From Streptococcus infantis SPAR10 (lineage in GTDB: Bacteria > Bacillota > Bacilli > Lactobacillales > Streptococcaceae), in NCBI RefSeq assembly GCF_000279535.1, contig NZ_ALCH01000004.1:255501-319500 (forward strand): a stretch of DNA of 64,000 bases, written 5' to 3'. Below the pieces are notes generated by a model that worked only from the letters and a program-made list of their open reading frames with translations, searched no databases and was not told where the DNA came from. The position numbers and the translations under genes were made by a program. Positions 18,847-27,752 of the stretch are shown piece after piece (position 1 is the stretch's first letter; the number at the start of each line of letters is the position of its first letter).

Positions 18847-19080
18847 CTTTGTATCTTAAAATTGAACACGGACTATCTGCCTCTTGAAAAAAGATGCCTG
18901 TCTTGCCTTTCGCGGAAAGTCAGCGCCATTCCCTATTTTTCATGGGCAGCTAACGTCCTTTGTATCTTGCAATTGAACACGCCTGGAACCCTATGTGAAA
19001 AAGATAGTTCTTCCAAGGAGAAGAAACTCCTTGATCAGAACTCCTATTTTCACTTTGTGTTCTTGCAGGATTTGTATCTT
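18847..19080 (+). repeat. Tandem 111-nt repeats, each folding into a long hairpin, upstream of dapB
   Basis: Three copies of TTTGTATCTT (18848-18857, 18959-18968, 19071-19080) are 111 and 112 nt apart. The first two are followed by AATTGAACACG (18860-18870, 18971-18981). Between the tags the sequences differ but fold alike. Module 1 pairs GGAC 18870-73 with GTCC 18955-58, CTGCC 18877-81 with GGCAG 18945-49, TGAAAAA 18885-91 with TTTTTCA 18936-42, and CTTTC 18907-11 with GAAAG 18915-19. Module 2 pairs CCTG 18982-85 with CAGG 19066-69, GAAC 18986-89 with GTTC 19059-62, GTGAAAA 18995-19001 with TTTTCAC 19047-53, AGTTCT 19006-11 with AGAACT 19037-42, and CAAGGAG 19014-20 with CTCCTTG 19027-33. 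I do not recognise the family. It has no T-run and no coding sense. Confidence 0.8.
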
Positions 19081-19094
19081 AGATAGGAGTAAAG

Positions 19095-19862
19095 ATGAGT
19101 ATTCGAGTGATTATTGCTGGATTTAAGGGAAGAATGGGGCAAGCTGCTTGTCAGATGGTTTTGTCTGATCCTGAACTTGAACTAGTAGCTGTTTTGGATC
19201 CTTTTGAGTCTGCATCTGAGTGGCAAGGAATTCCAGTATTCAATGATAAAAATGACTTAGCCGGCTTTGATGCCCATGTTTGGGTGGACTTTACTACACC
19301 AGCTGTCGCCTATGAGAATACACGCTTTGCTCTTGAACATGGCTTTGCTCCAGTAGTAGGAACGACAGGTTTCACCAGTCAAGAAATCGAAGAATTAAAA
19401 GAATTGTCTCGTTTCAAAGGCTTGGGTGGATTGATTGCTCCTAACTTTGCCTTGGGTGCTGTCTTACTGATGCAATTTGCAGCACAGGCAGCTAAATACT
19501 TCCCAAATGTGGAGATTATTGAACTTCACCATGATAAGAAAAAAGATGCTCCAAGCGGGACAGCTATCAAAACAGCTGAGTTGATGGCTGAAGTTCGTGA
19601 GTCTATTCAACAAGGTGCTAGCGATGAGGAAGAACTCATTGCGGGAGCACGAGGAGCTAACTTTGATGGTATGCGAATTCATTCGGTCCGTTTACCTGGT
19701 TTGGTAGCTCATCAAGAGGTCATTTTTGGAAATCAAGGAGAGGGATTGACTCTGCGTCATGACTCCTATGATCGTAGCTCCTTCATGACAGGGGTGAATT
19801 TGGGAATCAAAGAAGTTGTCAAGCGTCATGAGCTTGTCTATGGATTAGAACACTTACTATGA
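19095..19862 (+). CDS. dapB: 4-hydroxy-tetrahydrodipicolinate reductase
   Basis: A 255-aa enzyme of lysine and diaminopimelate synthesis, using NAD(P)H to reduce hydroxytetrahydrodipicolinate. The nucleotide loop GFKGRMGQ is at the N-terminus, and the substrate-binding catalytic stretch [15 protein letters not shown] is near residue 150. The ribosome-binding site TAGGAGT lies right after the last TTTGTATCTT tag. Streptococci use lysine in their peptide cross-bridge, so this enzyme feeds cell-wall synthesis. It overlaps cca by 4 bp. Confidence 0.96.
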   Translation: MSIRVIIAGFKGRMGQAACQMVLSDPELELVAVLDPFESASEWQGIPVFNDKNDLAGFDAHVWVDFTTPAVAYENTRFALEHGFAPVVGTTGFTSQEIEELKELSRFKGLGGLIAPNFALGAVLLMQFAAQAAKYFPNVEIIELHHDKKKDAPSGTAIKTAELMAEVRESIQQGASDEEELIAGARGANFDGMRIHSVRLPGLVAHQEVIFGNQGEGLTLRHDSYDRSSFMTGVNLGIKEVVKRHELVYGLEHLL

Positions 19863-21058
19863 AATTAACAAAAATGCCTTCTGAATTTCAGAAGGCTTTA
19901 CCAGTATTAGAAAAAATTAAAGAAGCAGGATTTGAGGCTTATTTTGTGGGTGGCTCTGTTAGGGATGCCCTTCTTAACCGCCCCATCCATGATGTGGATA
20001 TCGCGACTTCATCTTATCCAGAAGAGACCAAGCAGATTTTTCCACGCACAGCTGATATCGGCATTGAGCATGGGACCGTTTTGGTTTTAGATGGAGATGA
20101 AGAGTACGAAGTCACCACTTTTCGAACAGAGGATGTCTATGTAGACTATCGGAGACCAAGTTCTGTTTCTTTTGTTCGTTCACTCGAAGAAGATCTCAAA
20201 CGCCGAGATTTCACAGTCAATGCCTTTGCCTTGGATGAGACAGGGAAAATCGTTGATTTATTTGATGGTCTCAGAGATTTAGAAAATCAAGTCCTGCGAG
20301 CTGTCGGTGTAGCTAGTGAACGTTTCAATGAAGACGCGCTACGCATCATGCGTGGCTTTCGTTTCCAAGCTAGTCTTGGTTTTGAACTCGAGCAAGAAAC
20401 GTTTGAAGCGATGAAGGCCTTAACGCCACTCTTAGATAAAATTTCTGTGGAGCGCATCTTTGTTGAGTTTGATAAGCTTTTACTGGCTCCCTATTGGCGA
20501 GTAGGTTTATCTTCTATGATTGAGAGTCAAGCTTATGACTATCTTCCAGATATGGTAGGCAGTCAGGAGAAACTCCAGTCTTTGTTTGATTTAGAAAAAG
20601 ATTTTACTTTTGAATCTTCTGAGCAAGCTTGGGCAGCACTTTTATGGGTTTTAGAAGTGGAAGATGCTCAACAATTTTTGAAACATTGGAAGACTTCACG
20701 CCAATTTGCTAAGCAAGTACAGAATTTGCTGTCTATTTTGGCTCTCCGAGAAGAAGGGGAACTAGGTAACCGTGATTGTTACCGTTTTGATTTGGACTTG
20801 CTTCTACAAGCTGAAAATCTTCGCAGAGCTCAAGGGAAGGAAGTCAATCCACAAGCGATCACAGAAACCTACGAGAGCTTGACTATTCATGATAAGAAAG
20901 AGATGCAAATTAATGGTGGCATTCTCATCAAGGAATATGGCTATCATCCAGGTCCAGAATTAGGAGATGTTTTAGAGGAAATTGAGTACGCTATTGTGGA
21001 TGGTAATCTAGATAATGAAGTGGAAGCCATTCATGCATACTTAAGGGAGAGAAAATGA
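19859..21058 (+). CDS. cca: CCA-adding tRNA nucleotidyltransferase
   Basis: A 399-aa class II nucleotidyltransferase that builds or repairs the 3' CCA end of tRNAs. The head domain holds GGSVRDALL and the catalytic DVDIATS aspartates, then RRDFTVNA and [13 protein letters not shown] in the neck. Overlaps dapB upstream and the ABC-F gene downstream by 4 bp each, so dapB-cca-abcF form one coupled operon. Confidence 0.96.
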   Translation: MKLTKMPSEFQKALPVLEKIKEAGFEAYFVGGSVRDALLNRPIHDVDIATSSYPEETKQIFPRTADIGIEHGTVLVLDGDEEYEVTTFRTEDVYVDYRRPSSVSFVRSLEEDLKRRDFTVNAFALDETGKIVDLFDGLRDLENQVLRAVGVASERFNEDALRIMRGFRFQASLGFELEQETFEAMKALTPLLDKISVERIFVEFDKLLLAPYWRVGLSSMIESQAYDYLPDMVGSQEKLQSLFDLEKDFTFESSEQAWAALLWVLEVEDAQQFLKHWKTSRQFAKQVQNLLSILALREEGELGNRDCYRFDLDLLLQAENLRRAQGKEVNPQAITETYESLTIHDKKEMQINGGILIKEYGYHPGPELGDVLEEIEYAIVDGNLDNEVEAIHAYLRERK

Positions 21059-22923
21059 GTGATTTTATCGTTGAAAAACTAAGTAAATCCGTTGGTGATA
21101 AGACTGTTTTTAAGGATATTTCCTTTATTATCCATGACTTGGATCGTATCGGTCTTATTGGGGTCAACGGAACTGGGAAAACGACCCTTCTAGATGTGCT
21201 TTCAGGTGTTTCAGGTTTTGATGGCGATATTAGCCCTTTTTCAGCAAAGAGTGATTACAAGATTGGCTACCTGACTCAAAATCCCGATTTTGATGATAGT
21301 AAGACTGTCTTGGATACTGTTTTATCCAGTGACCTCAAGGAAATCCAGTTGATTCGGGAGTATGAACTGCTTATGCTCAACTACAGTGAGGACAAGCAGG
21401 CGCGTCTAGAACGGGTCATGGCGGAGATGGATTCTCTCCAAGCATGGGAAATCGAAAGTCAGGTCAAGACTGTTCTCAGTAAACTAGGCATTCAAGAATT
21501 ATCGACTCCTGTTGGGTCTTTGTCAGGTGGTCTTCGTAGACGGGTTCAATTGGCGCAAGTGCTTTTAGGAAATCATGACCTCTTGCTTCTTGATGAGCCA
21601 ACCAACCATCTGGACATTGCGACCATTGAATGGCTGACACTTTTCTTGAAGAATTCCAAGAAGACCGTCCTCTTCATCACCCACGATCGTTATTTCCTGG
21701 ATGCTCTTTCTACTCGAATTTTTGAATTGGATAGAGGTGGATTAACAGAGTATCAGGGGAATTACCAAGATTATGTCCGTCTCAAGGCTGAACAGGATGA
21801 GCGTGACGCAGCTCTTCTTCACAAAAAGGAACAACTTTACAAACAAGAATTAGCCTGGATGAGACGACAACCGCAAGCTCGTGCAACTAAGCAACAAGCT
21901 CGTATCAATCGATTCCATGACTTGAAAAAGGAAGTTTCAGATACTAGCCTTGAGACAGACTTGAGCATGAATTTTGAAACTAGCCGTATCGGTAAAAAAG
22001 TTATCGAGTTTAAGGATGTTTCCTTTGCCTATGACGATAAACCGATTCTGAAACATTTTAATCTTTTGGTACAAGCCAAAGACCGTATCGGAATCGTCGG
22101 GGACAATGGTGTTGGGAAGTCAACCCTTCTTAACCTTATTGCAGGAAAACTTGAAGCGACTGAAGGACAAGTTATCATCGGTGAAACAGTTCGTATCGCT
22201 TATTTCTCTCAACAAATCGAAGGTTTAGATGAAAGTAAGCGGGTTATCAATTACCTGCAGGAAGTGGCAGAAGAGGTTAAGACTAGCGGTGGTACTACGA
22301 CATCCATTGCAGAATTACTAGAACAATTTCTTTTCCCTCGTTCAACACACGGTACCTTGATTGAGAAGCTGTCAGGTGGAGAGAAGAAGCGTCTGTACCT
22401 CCTCAAATTACTCCTTGAAAAACCCAATGTGCTTCTCTTAGATGAACCGACAAATGACCTAGACATTGCAACCTTAACGGTTCTAGAAAATTTCTTGCAA
22501 GGTTTTGCAGGACCAGTCTTGACAGTTAGTCATGACCGCTATTTCCTTGATAAGGTAGCAACTAAGATTCTTGCTTTTGAAGACGGGACCATCCGTACTT
22601 TCTTTGGCCATTATACAGATTATCTAGATGAAAAGGCCTTTGAAGCAGAAGCAGTAACACAAAGTCAAAAAGTTGAGAAGGAAAAAGTCGTCAAAGTTCG
22701 TGAAGAGAAAAAACGGATGACCTACCAAGAAAAGCAGGAGTGGGCAAGTATTGAAGGTGACATCGAAGCCTTGGAAAACCGCATCTCTTCTATAGAGGAA
22801 GAAATGCTAGCAAATGGTTCTGACTTTGGGAAACTAGCTACCCTTCAAAAAGAGTTAGACGAGAAAAATGAAGACTTACTGGAAAAATATGAACGCTATG
22901 AATATTTAAGTGAGTTAGTATAA
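21055..22923 (+). CDS. ABC-F family ATPase, Uup type
   Basis: A 622-aa soluble protein with two ATPase domains and no membrane helices. First Walker A is GVNGTGKTT (about residue 37), signature LSGGLRRR, Walker [13 protein letters not shown]; second Walker A is GDNGVGKST, signature LSGGEKKR and [11 protein letters not shown]. The C-terminal ~70 residues form a charged coiled coil (from about 550, [16 protein letters not shown]), the Uup C-terminal DNA- or ribosome-binding domain. ABC-F proteins act on the ribosome E-site; the antibiotic-resistance branches lack this coiled coil, so a housekeeping translation role is more likely. Confidence 0.9.
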   Translation: MSDFIVEKLSKSVGDKTVFKDISFIIHDLDRIGLIGVNGTGKTTLLDVLSGVSGFDGDISPFSAKSDYKIGYLTQNPDFDDSKTVLDTVLSSDLKEIQLIREYELLMLNYSEDKQARLERVMAEMDSLQAWEIESQVKTVLSKLGIQELSTPVGSLSGGLRRRVQLAQVLLGNHDLLLLDEPTNHLDIATIEWLTLFLKNSKKTVLFITHDRYFLDALSTRIFELDRGGLTEYQGNYQDYVRLKAEQDERDAALLHKKEQLYKQELAWMRRQPQARATKQQARINRFHDLKKEVSDTSLETDLSMNFETSRIGKKVIEFKDVSFAYDDKPILKHFNLLVQAKDRIGIVGDNGVGKSTLLNLIAGKLEATEGQVIIGETVRIAYFSQQIEGLDESKRVINYLQEVAEEVKTSGGTTTSIAELLEQFLFPRSTHGTLIEKLSGGEKKRLYLLKLLLEKPNVLLLDEPTNDLDIATLTVLENFLQGFAGPVLTVSHDRYFLDKVATKILAFEDGTIRTFFGHYTDYLDEKAFEAEAVTQSQKVEKEKVVKVREEKKRMTYQEKQEWASIEGDIEALENRISSIEEEMLANGSDFGKLATLQKELDEKNEDLLEKYERYEYLSELV

Positions 22924-23516
22924 TGGAAGAAACAATTATTAAATGGAGTAGTAAGAAAATCGTCTTGAGCCTTATTCTTTACCTACTAGAATTGGCTCTT
23001 CTACTTTGGATCTTTTCGTTTTTGCTGAGCTATCCCGAAGAAGCACCTGCGGGATTGGTGGCTTTAATTCTCTTTATCGGTTTCTTAATCATCATCGTTG
23101 GCTTCATTTTGTATCAACATTTGCGACGGCTTTTTTCTGATAAAGAGTATTTGAAATGTACGGCTCAAGGATTTTCCTATAAACCATATCCAAAGAAAGA
23201 CTGGCAGTTTTATTCCTGGGGACAGGTAGAAAAGTTTGCTCTCACGAGAATTAAGGGTAGTAGAAATGCAAGGGATTTTTATATGATTGAGGTTCAGTTT
23301 TATGACAAGGAACTTTTAAAATCCAACTTTTTCTGGTATCGTCTTCGAAGTAGATTTACAAGTTCAAAACATTCTAACGTTTTGAAAATCCCAATCTATT
23401 TGCTGGATGTTGGCTTACCAAAGAGAGTATTTGAAACCATGTCTTACTTTGAGCGAGAGTGGCGCATCCAACAGAATCGTCAACGGAATCAAACTTCTAA
23501 AAGCAAAAAGAAGTAA
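22923..23516 (+). CDS. Membrane protein of unknown function
   Basis: A 197-aa protein with two membrane helices (about residues 13-35 and 43-65) followed by a basic cytoplasmic domain (YSWGQVEKFALTRIKGSRN, ending in NQTSKSKKK). The tail resembles PH-like YcxB domains in layout, but I cannot confirm that. Its start ATG overlaps the stop of the ABC-F gene (TAATG), so it belongs to the same operon. Confidence 0.7.
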   Translation: MEETIIKWSSKKIVLSLILYLLELALLLWIFSFLLSYPEEAPAGLVALILFIGFLIIIVGFILYQHLRRLFSDKEYLKCTAQGFSYKPYPKKDWQFYSWGQVEKFALTRIKGSRNARDFYMIEVQFYDKELLKSNFFWYRLRSRFTSSKHSNVLKIPIYLLDVGLPKRVFETMSYFEREWRIQQNRQRNQTSKSKKK

Positions 23517-23564
23517 AGATTTCATTGAGCGAGAGAATCTCCGAATTTTATGAAGGGCTGAGGG

Positions 23565-23600
23565 GCTTTGGAACGATATTCCAAGGCTTCTTTCTATTTT
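23565..23600 (+). terminator. Terminator of the dapB-cca-abcF operon
   Basis: GCTTTGGAA (23565-23573), a 5-nt loop and TTCCAAGGC (23579-23587) with one G-T pair, followed by a T-rich tract. Confidence 0.7.
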
Positions 23601-23616
23601 GCTTTTCTAGGAATTA

Positions 23617-23625
23617 TGGTATAAT
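23617..23625 (+). promoter_or_regulatory. Extended -10 promoter of apt
   Basis: TGG-TATAAT at 23617-23625, 32 bp before the apt start. Confidence 0.65.
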
Positions 23626-23657
23626 AAGGAGTAAAAACTTTAAAAGAAAGAAACGCT

Positions 23658-24170
23658 ATGAACTTAAAAGATTACATTGCAAGTATTGAAAATTATCCAC
23701 AAGAAGGAATTACTTTCCGTGATATCAGCCCATTGATGGCAGATGGAAATGCCTACAGTTATGCTGTTCGTGAAATTGTTCAATATGCTACTGACAAAAA
23801 GATTGATATGATCGTAGGGCCAGAAGCGCGTGGATTTATCGTTGGATGTCCAGTTGCTTTTGAGTTGGGAATTGGTTTTGCACCTGTACGTAAACCAGGG
23901 AAATTACCACGAGAAGTGATTTCAGCCGACTACGAAAAAGAATATGGTGTTGATACTTTGACCATGCACGCAGATGCTATCAAACCAGGTCAACGTGTTC
24001 TTATTGTAGATGACCTCTTGGCAACAGGTGGTACTGTTAAAGCGACAATCGAAATGATTGAGGAATTAGGTGGTGTCGTAGCTGGTTGTGCCTTCTTGAT
24101 TGAGCTTGACGAGCTAAAAGGTCGTGAGGCAATCGGAGATTACGATTATAAAGTTTTGATGCATTATTAA
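23658..24170 (+). CDS. apt: Adenine phosphoribosyltransferase
   Basis: A 170-aa purine salvage enzyme making AMP from adenine and PRPP. The PRPP-binding motif [13 protein letters not shown] is intact and the N-terminal [11 protein letters not shown] and RKPGKLP loops are typical. Single-gene unit with its own promoter and terminator. Confidence 0.96.
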   Translation: MNLKDYIASIENYPQEGITFRDISPLMADGNAYSYAVREIVQYATDKKIDMIVGPEARGFIVGCPVAFELGIGFAPVRKPGKLPREVISADYEKEYGVDTLTMHADAIKPGQRVLIVDDLLATGGTVKATIEMIEELGGVVAGCAFLIELDELKGREAIGDYDYKVLMHY

Positions 24171-24173
24171 TGA

Positions 24174-24202
24174 AAAACAGTCCCTAGGGCTGTTTTCTCT
24201 TA
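24174..24202 (+). terminator. Terminator after apt
   Basis: AAAACAGTCC (24174-24183), loop CTA and GGGCTGTTTT (24187-24196) pair over 10 bp with one G-T pair, then a T-rich stretch. Confidence 0.75.
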
Positions 24203-24243
24203 ATGATGATATAAAAAAAGGCTATATCTAGTTAGAGAAAAAC

Positions 24244-24277
24244 TATAATTGAAAACTATATCTTCTTACAGTATAAT
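24244..24277 (+). promoter_or_regulatory. MET-box and promoter of metA
   Basis: TATAATTGAAAACTATA (24244-24260) matches 14 of the 16 defined positions of the streptococcal MET-box TATAGTTTnAAACTATA bound by the LysR-type regulator MetR/MtaR. It overlaps the -35 TTGAAA (24249-24254); a 17-bp spacer leads to the -10 TATAAT (24272-24277). A second AAACTATA half-site lies at 24240-24247. Confidence 0.7.
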
Positions 24278-24289
24278 AAAGGGAAGAAG

Positions 24290-24321
24290 TGTCATCAGCT
24301 GGATTTTTCCATTTGATGACA
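24290..24321 (+). promoter_or_regulatory. Hairpin in the metA leader
   Basis: TGTCATCA (24290-24297) pairs with TGATGACA (24314-24321), and inside it TGGA (24300-24303) pairs with TCCA (24308-24311), separated by a 2x2 internal loop. There is no T-run after it, so it is not a terminator. It does not resemble the SAM riboswitches I know. Role unknown. Confidence 0.55.
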
Positions 24322-24364
24322 GTCAGGTTACTTGAGTCCAGTATGATACAGTTAGGAGATTTCC

Positions 24365-25309
24365 ATGCCGATTCGAATTGATAAAAAATTACCAGCAGTT
24401 GAGATTTTACAAACAGAAAATATTTTCGTCATGGATGATCAACGGGCGGCTCATCAGGATATCCGACCCTTGAAAATTCTTATTTTAAATCTAATGCCGC
24501 AAAAGATTGTAACAGAAACTCAACTCTTAAGACATTTGGCCAATACTCCTCTGCAATTAGATATTGATTTCTTATATATGGAAAGTCACCAATCAAAAAC
24601 AACTCGCTCAGAGCATATGGAGACTTTTTATAAGACCTTCTCGGAAGTCAAAGACGAGTATTTTGATGGCTTGATTATTACAGGAGCTCCAGTTGAGCAC
24701 CTTCCATTTGAGGAGGTTGACTATTGGCAAGAGTTTACCCAAGTTATCGATTGGTCCAAGACCCATGTCTTTTCAACCCTGCATATCTGTTGGGGAGCAC
24801 AGGCAGGTCTATACTATCGCTATGGTGTAGATAAATACCAGATGGAGCAGAAACTTTCTGGGATTTATCCTCAAGATGTTTTGAAAGAAGGTCATCTCCT
24901 ATTGAGAGGCTTTGATGATTTATATGTATCCCCTCATTCTCGCCATACAGAAGTTCACAAAGAAGATATCCTGAATAAAACAAATCTAGAGATTTTAGCA
25001 TCAGGAAAAGAGGTGGGAATCTCTATCCTTGCGAGTCGAGATTTGAGAGAAGTATATAGCTTTGGGCATTTAGAGTATGATCGCGATACGCTTGCAAAGG
25101 AATATTTCAGAGATCTAGATGCTGGTTTAGATCCACATATACCAGAAAATTATTTCAAAAATGATGACATTCATGAACTCCCATGTATGAGGTGGAGTTC
25201 ATCTGCAGCTCTCTTTTTCAGTAACTGGGTAAATTATGCAGTTTACCAAGAAACACCGTTTGAGTGGAAGAGTGCGGAAGATGATGTGTCTCATTTTGGA
25301 TATTTATAA
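24365..25309 (+). CDS. metA: Homoserine O-acetyltransferase, MetA family
   Basis: A 314-aa cytoplasmic enzyme that activates homoserine for methionine synthesis. The catalytic triad of the family is in place: C142 (HICWGAQ), H235 and E237 (FGHLEYD). Many annotations call it homoserine O-succinyltransferase. Residue 111 decides acyl donor in this family, and here it is Glu (GAPVEHLPF), which specifies acetyl-CoA as in the Bacillus cereus enzyme, while E. coli has Gly and uses succinyl-CoA. It lies behind a MET-box. dnaD follows after 8 bp. Confidence 0.94.
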   Translation: MPIRIDKKLPAVEILQTENIFVMDDQRAAHQDIRPLKILILNLMPQKIVTETQLLRHLANTPLQLDIDFLYMESHQSKTTRSEHMETFYKTFSEVKDEYFDGLIITGAPVEHLPFEEVDYWQEFTQVIDWSKTHVFSTLHICWGAQAGLYYRYGVDKYQMEQKLSGIYPQDVLKEGHLLLRGFDDLYVSPHSRHTEVHKEDILNKTNLEILASGKEVGISILASRDLREVYSFGHLEYDRDTLAKEYFRDLDAGLDPHIPENYFKNDDIHELPCMRWSSSAALFFSNWVNYAVYQETPFEWKSAEDDVSHFGYL

Positions 25310-25317
25310 GAGGAATT

Positions 25318-25992
25318 ATGACATATTTAGATGCTTTCAAATCAGGAAACTTAGTGTTACCGAGTGACCTGCTCTTACATTACAATCAACTGTTCTCGTC
25401 AAGCGATGATTTCTTGGTTTGGCAGTTCTTTTACCTACAGAATACAACGGCTTTAGGTGAATTGTCTCCAAGTCAGATTGCTGAAAAAATCGGCAAAAAT
25501 GTCACTGAAGTCAATCAAGCTATTTCACGATTGACTGAGAAAGGGTTGCTTCAATACCGAACCATTGAACTGAATGGCGAAATAGAAGTAATCTTCGATG
25601 CAACTCTTGCCTTGGAGCGCTTAGATCAACTGTTTGAAAAACAAGCTCCAAACCAGGTGCAATCTGCTCCAAATGATTTAAAGAGCTTGGTAGATACTTT
25701 CCAACAGGAGCTAGGTCGTCTATTGAGCCCATTTGAAATTGAAGACTTGGAAAAGAGTTTGAAAGAAGACGGAACTAGTGCGGATTTGATAAAAGAAGCC
25801 TTACGAGAAGCTGTTCTAAATGGAAAACCAAATTGGAAATATATCCAAGCTATCCTACGAAACTGGCGTCATGAAGGGATTAGGAGTGTAGCCCAGGTAG
25901 AAGCGAAACGTCAAGAGAGAGAGGCAACAAACCCTCAAAATGTTCAGGTTTCATCTGATTTTAAAAATGCCATGGATCTATGGAAAGACTAA
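25318..25992 (+). CDS. dnaD: DnaD family replication protein
   Basis: A 224-aa protein of the DnaD family, which helps load the replicative helicase in low-GC Gram-positives. The N-terminal winged helix (about residues 1-95, LSPSQIAEKIGKN) mediates oligomerisation. The C-terminal DnaD/DnaB2 domain has YIQAILRNWRHEGI, the family YxxxILxxW motif that binds DNA. It is co-transcribed with metA, as in pneumococcus. Confidence 0.92.
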   Translation: MTYLDAFKSGNLVLPSDLLLHYNQLFSSSDDFLVWQFFYLQNTTALGELSPSQIAEKIGKNVTEVNQAISRLTEKGLLQYRTIELNGEIEVIFDATLALERLDQLFEKQAPNQVQSAPNDLKSLVDTFQQELGRLLSPFEIEDLEKSLKEDGTSADLIKEALREAVLNGKPNWKYIQAILRNWRHEGIRSVAQVEAKRQEREATNPQNVQVSSDFKNAMDLWKD

Positions 25993-26004
25993 TATTTAGT
26001 AATA

Positions 26005-26033
26005 AAAAAAACTTGCCTATGGCAAGTTTTTTT
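26005..26033. terminator. Bidirectional terminator between dnaD and amyA
   Basis: AAAAAAACTTGCC (26005-26017), loop TAT and GGCAAGTTTTTTT (26021-26033), a perfect stem that ends both convergent genes. Confidence 0.9.
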
Positions 26034-26039
26034 GTGTTC

Positions 26040-27491
26040 TTAATAAGTAAGTCCCCAAACACTTACAGAACGTTCAGCAACTGGGAACTCACCATATCCT
26101 TCAGCATTAATAGTCACTTGGTCTGAATGGTTGCCAAGCAAATCAACAAAAGTATGATCAGCCCATTCTGGACCTACAAACATGGTTTTGTAATTCTCTT
26201 GAGCGTTTGAGATAAGAATGGCAAGAGGCGATTGGTTGTCAGCTCCAGAACGAACCCAACCGATACAATTAGGGTCATCAAAGTAGTCCGTCTGTTCTCC
26301 ATAAGCCAAATCTTTTCGGATAGCTAGCAGACAGTCAAGAACTTCTTTAAAATCTTGCTGAGCATATTGACCAGAGATACCATAGTAGTCTCCGTAAAAG
26401 ACACAAGGGAGACCCTGCTCGCGTAAAAGAATAAGAGCATAGGCTGCTGGTTTAAACCATTCTTCTACAGTAGATTCTAAAGCTTGTCCTCGTTGAGTAT
26501 CATGGTTTTCGACAAAGGTTACAGCCTTATCTGGTTTGATTTGAACCAGACTATCATTAAAGATGGTACGCAAATCGTAGTCTGCACCAGCTTGGCTTGC
26601 TTCAAAGAGATTCATATGGAGTCGGACATCGACAAGGTCAAAGCGCTCTTCAATCTTTTCGAGATAGTCAAGGTTGGCATCCTTATCTGGATTCCAGAAT
26701 TCTCCAAAGACATAGAAGTCTTGTCCATATTTCTCTTTGATGTCACGAATGAAATTACGCATAAAGAAGGAATCGATATGCTTGACAGCATCTAAGCGAA
26801 AACCAGCTACGCCAGTCGTTTCCATGAACCAATCAGCCCAATCGTAGATATTTTGTATCACTTCAGGATGTTTAAAATCTAAGTCCGCATACATGAGGTA
26901 GTCATAGTTACCATTTTCGTTATCGACTAATTCTTCGTGGGCCCACCCCTTATTATCTCCCTGGATAAGGTAGATACCAGACTTCCGTCTTTTAGCATCG
27001 TAGTCAGTTCCAGTGAAATGGTACCAGTGCCAGTGGAAGTCATTGTAGGTGTTTTGTCTTCCATCAAAAGTAAAGTTTGTCCAACCATTGATGGTAAAAG
27101 GTTCTCCAAGTTCAATTGTGCGATCTTCTGGGTCGACTTCAATAACCTGGAAGGATTCTAAACGGTCTGCAGCTGCCTTGTGGTTTAAGACGACGTCAGC
27201 CATAGGTTGAATCCCATGTGATTTAAGTGTTTGAATGGCTTGAAGATAGTCTTCTCTGAAACCGTACTTGGTACGCACAGTTCCTTTTTGATCAAATTCA
27301 CCGAGGTCAAAAAGGTCATAGACACCATAACCGACATCTTTTTCGTTGGTAGCTTTAAAGGCAGGTGGCATCCAGACGTGGCTAATTCCTAGATTTGCAA
27401 GGCGCTCAGCATCATCGGTAAGTCGCGTCCAGTGTTGTCCATCGTGGGGAAGGTACCACTCAAAATATTGCATTAGGGTTTGATTTTTCAT
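26040..27491 (-). CDS. amyA: Cytoplasmic alpha-amylase (GH13)
   Basis: A 483-aa glycoside hydrolase family 13 enzyme cutting alpha-1,4-glucans. The catalytic residues are the Asp in GFRLDAVKHI, the Glu in FGEFWNP and the Asp in VENHDTQ. It has no signal peptide (MKNQTLMQYFEWYLP), so it should act inside the cell on imported maltodextrins or stored glycogen. The gene is on the minus strand, convergent with dnaD, with its own promoter. A LacI-type operator overlaps the -35. Confidence 0.93.
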   Translation of the reverse strand: MKNQTLMQYFEWYLPHDGQHWTRLTDDAERLANLGISHVWMPPAFKATNEKDVGYGVYDLFDLGEFDQKGTVRTKYGFREDYLQAIQTLKSHGIQPMADVVLNHKAAADRLESFQVIEVDPEDRTIELGEPFTINGWTNFTFDGRQNTYNDFHWHWYHFTGTDYDAKRRKSGIYLIQGDNKGWAHEELVDNENGNYDYLMYADLDFKHPEVIQNIYDWADWFMETTGVAGFRLDAVKHIDSFFMRNFIRDIKEKYGQDFYVFGEFWNPDKDANLDYLEKIEERFDLVDVRLHMNLFEASQAGADYDLRTIFNDSLVQIKPDKAVTFVENHDTQRGQALESTVEEWFKPAAYALILLREQGLPCVFYGDYYGISGQYAQQDFKEVLDCLLAIRKDLAYGEQTDYFDDPNCIGWVRSGADNQSPLAILISNAQENYKTMFVGPEWADHTFVDLLGNHSDQVTINAEGYGEFPVAERSVSVWGLTY

Positions 27492-27523
27492 AGATAGTCC
27501 TCATACTTAACAATTTGAGAATC

Positions 27524-27560
27524 ATTTTACCACAAAGCAAGCAAATGAGCAAAAGTTTGC
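27524..27560 (-). promoter_or_regulatory. amyA promoter with a MalR/CcpA-like operator
   Basis: Reading leftwards: -35 TTGCTC (27552-27547), a 17-bp spacer, and extended -10 TGG-TAAAAT (hexamer 27529-27524). The dyad GCAAAAGTTTGC (27549-27560) overlaps the -35. It resembles the core of the pneumococcal MalR operator (CGCAAACGTTTGCG), a LacI-family site, with AG in place of the central CG. Repression relieved by maltose, or catabolite control by CcpA, is the likely logic. Confidence 0.6.
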
Positions 27561-27716
27561 GCTACAAAAATAGACCTCAGTATGTGAATGTCTATTTTTA
27601 CGGTAATAGAATGAAATTTCTCAACACAAATGACCATTCTCATATAGTAATCAATCAAGCAGAAACGAAAAGCCTGGATAGTTCCTATGACATCAATGTA
27701 GAAATCACTTTCTATT

Positions 27717-27745
27717 TTGTGAATTTTCAACAAATTTGATATAAT
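27717..27745 (+). promoter_or_regulatory. Promoter of the methyltransferase-aro operon, placed for a leaderless mRNA
   Basis: TTGTGA (27717-27722), a 17-bp spacer ending in TGA, and TATAAT (27740-27745). The ATG at 27753 is 7 nt after the -10, and no Shine-Dalgarno lies between. Confidence 0.65.
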
Positions 27746-27752
27746 TGTATCT

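Noticed and set aside
18862..19086. A 74-codon frame across the tandem repeats before dapB
   Set aside because: No ribosome-binding site; the two repeat units would encode unrelated peptides. The paired-stem pattern explains the region better.
21055..22923. ABC-F antibiotic-resistance protein
   Set aside because: It carries the C-terminal Uup coiled-coil domain and sits in a housekeeping operon; there is no sign of an extended resistance-type interdomain linker.
24290..24321. SAM riboswitch before metA
   Set aside because: The leader is too short and lacks the conserved cores of the SAM-I or SMK types; a protein-binding MET-box is present instead.
27515..27739. A 74-codon frame between amyA and the methyltransferase
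   Set aside because: It covers the divergent amyA promoter and operator, has no ribosome-binding site and resembles no protein I know.
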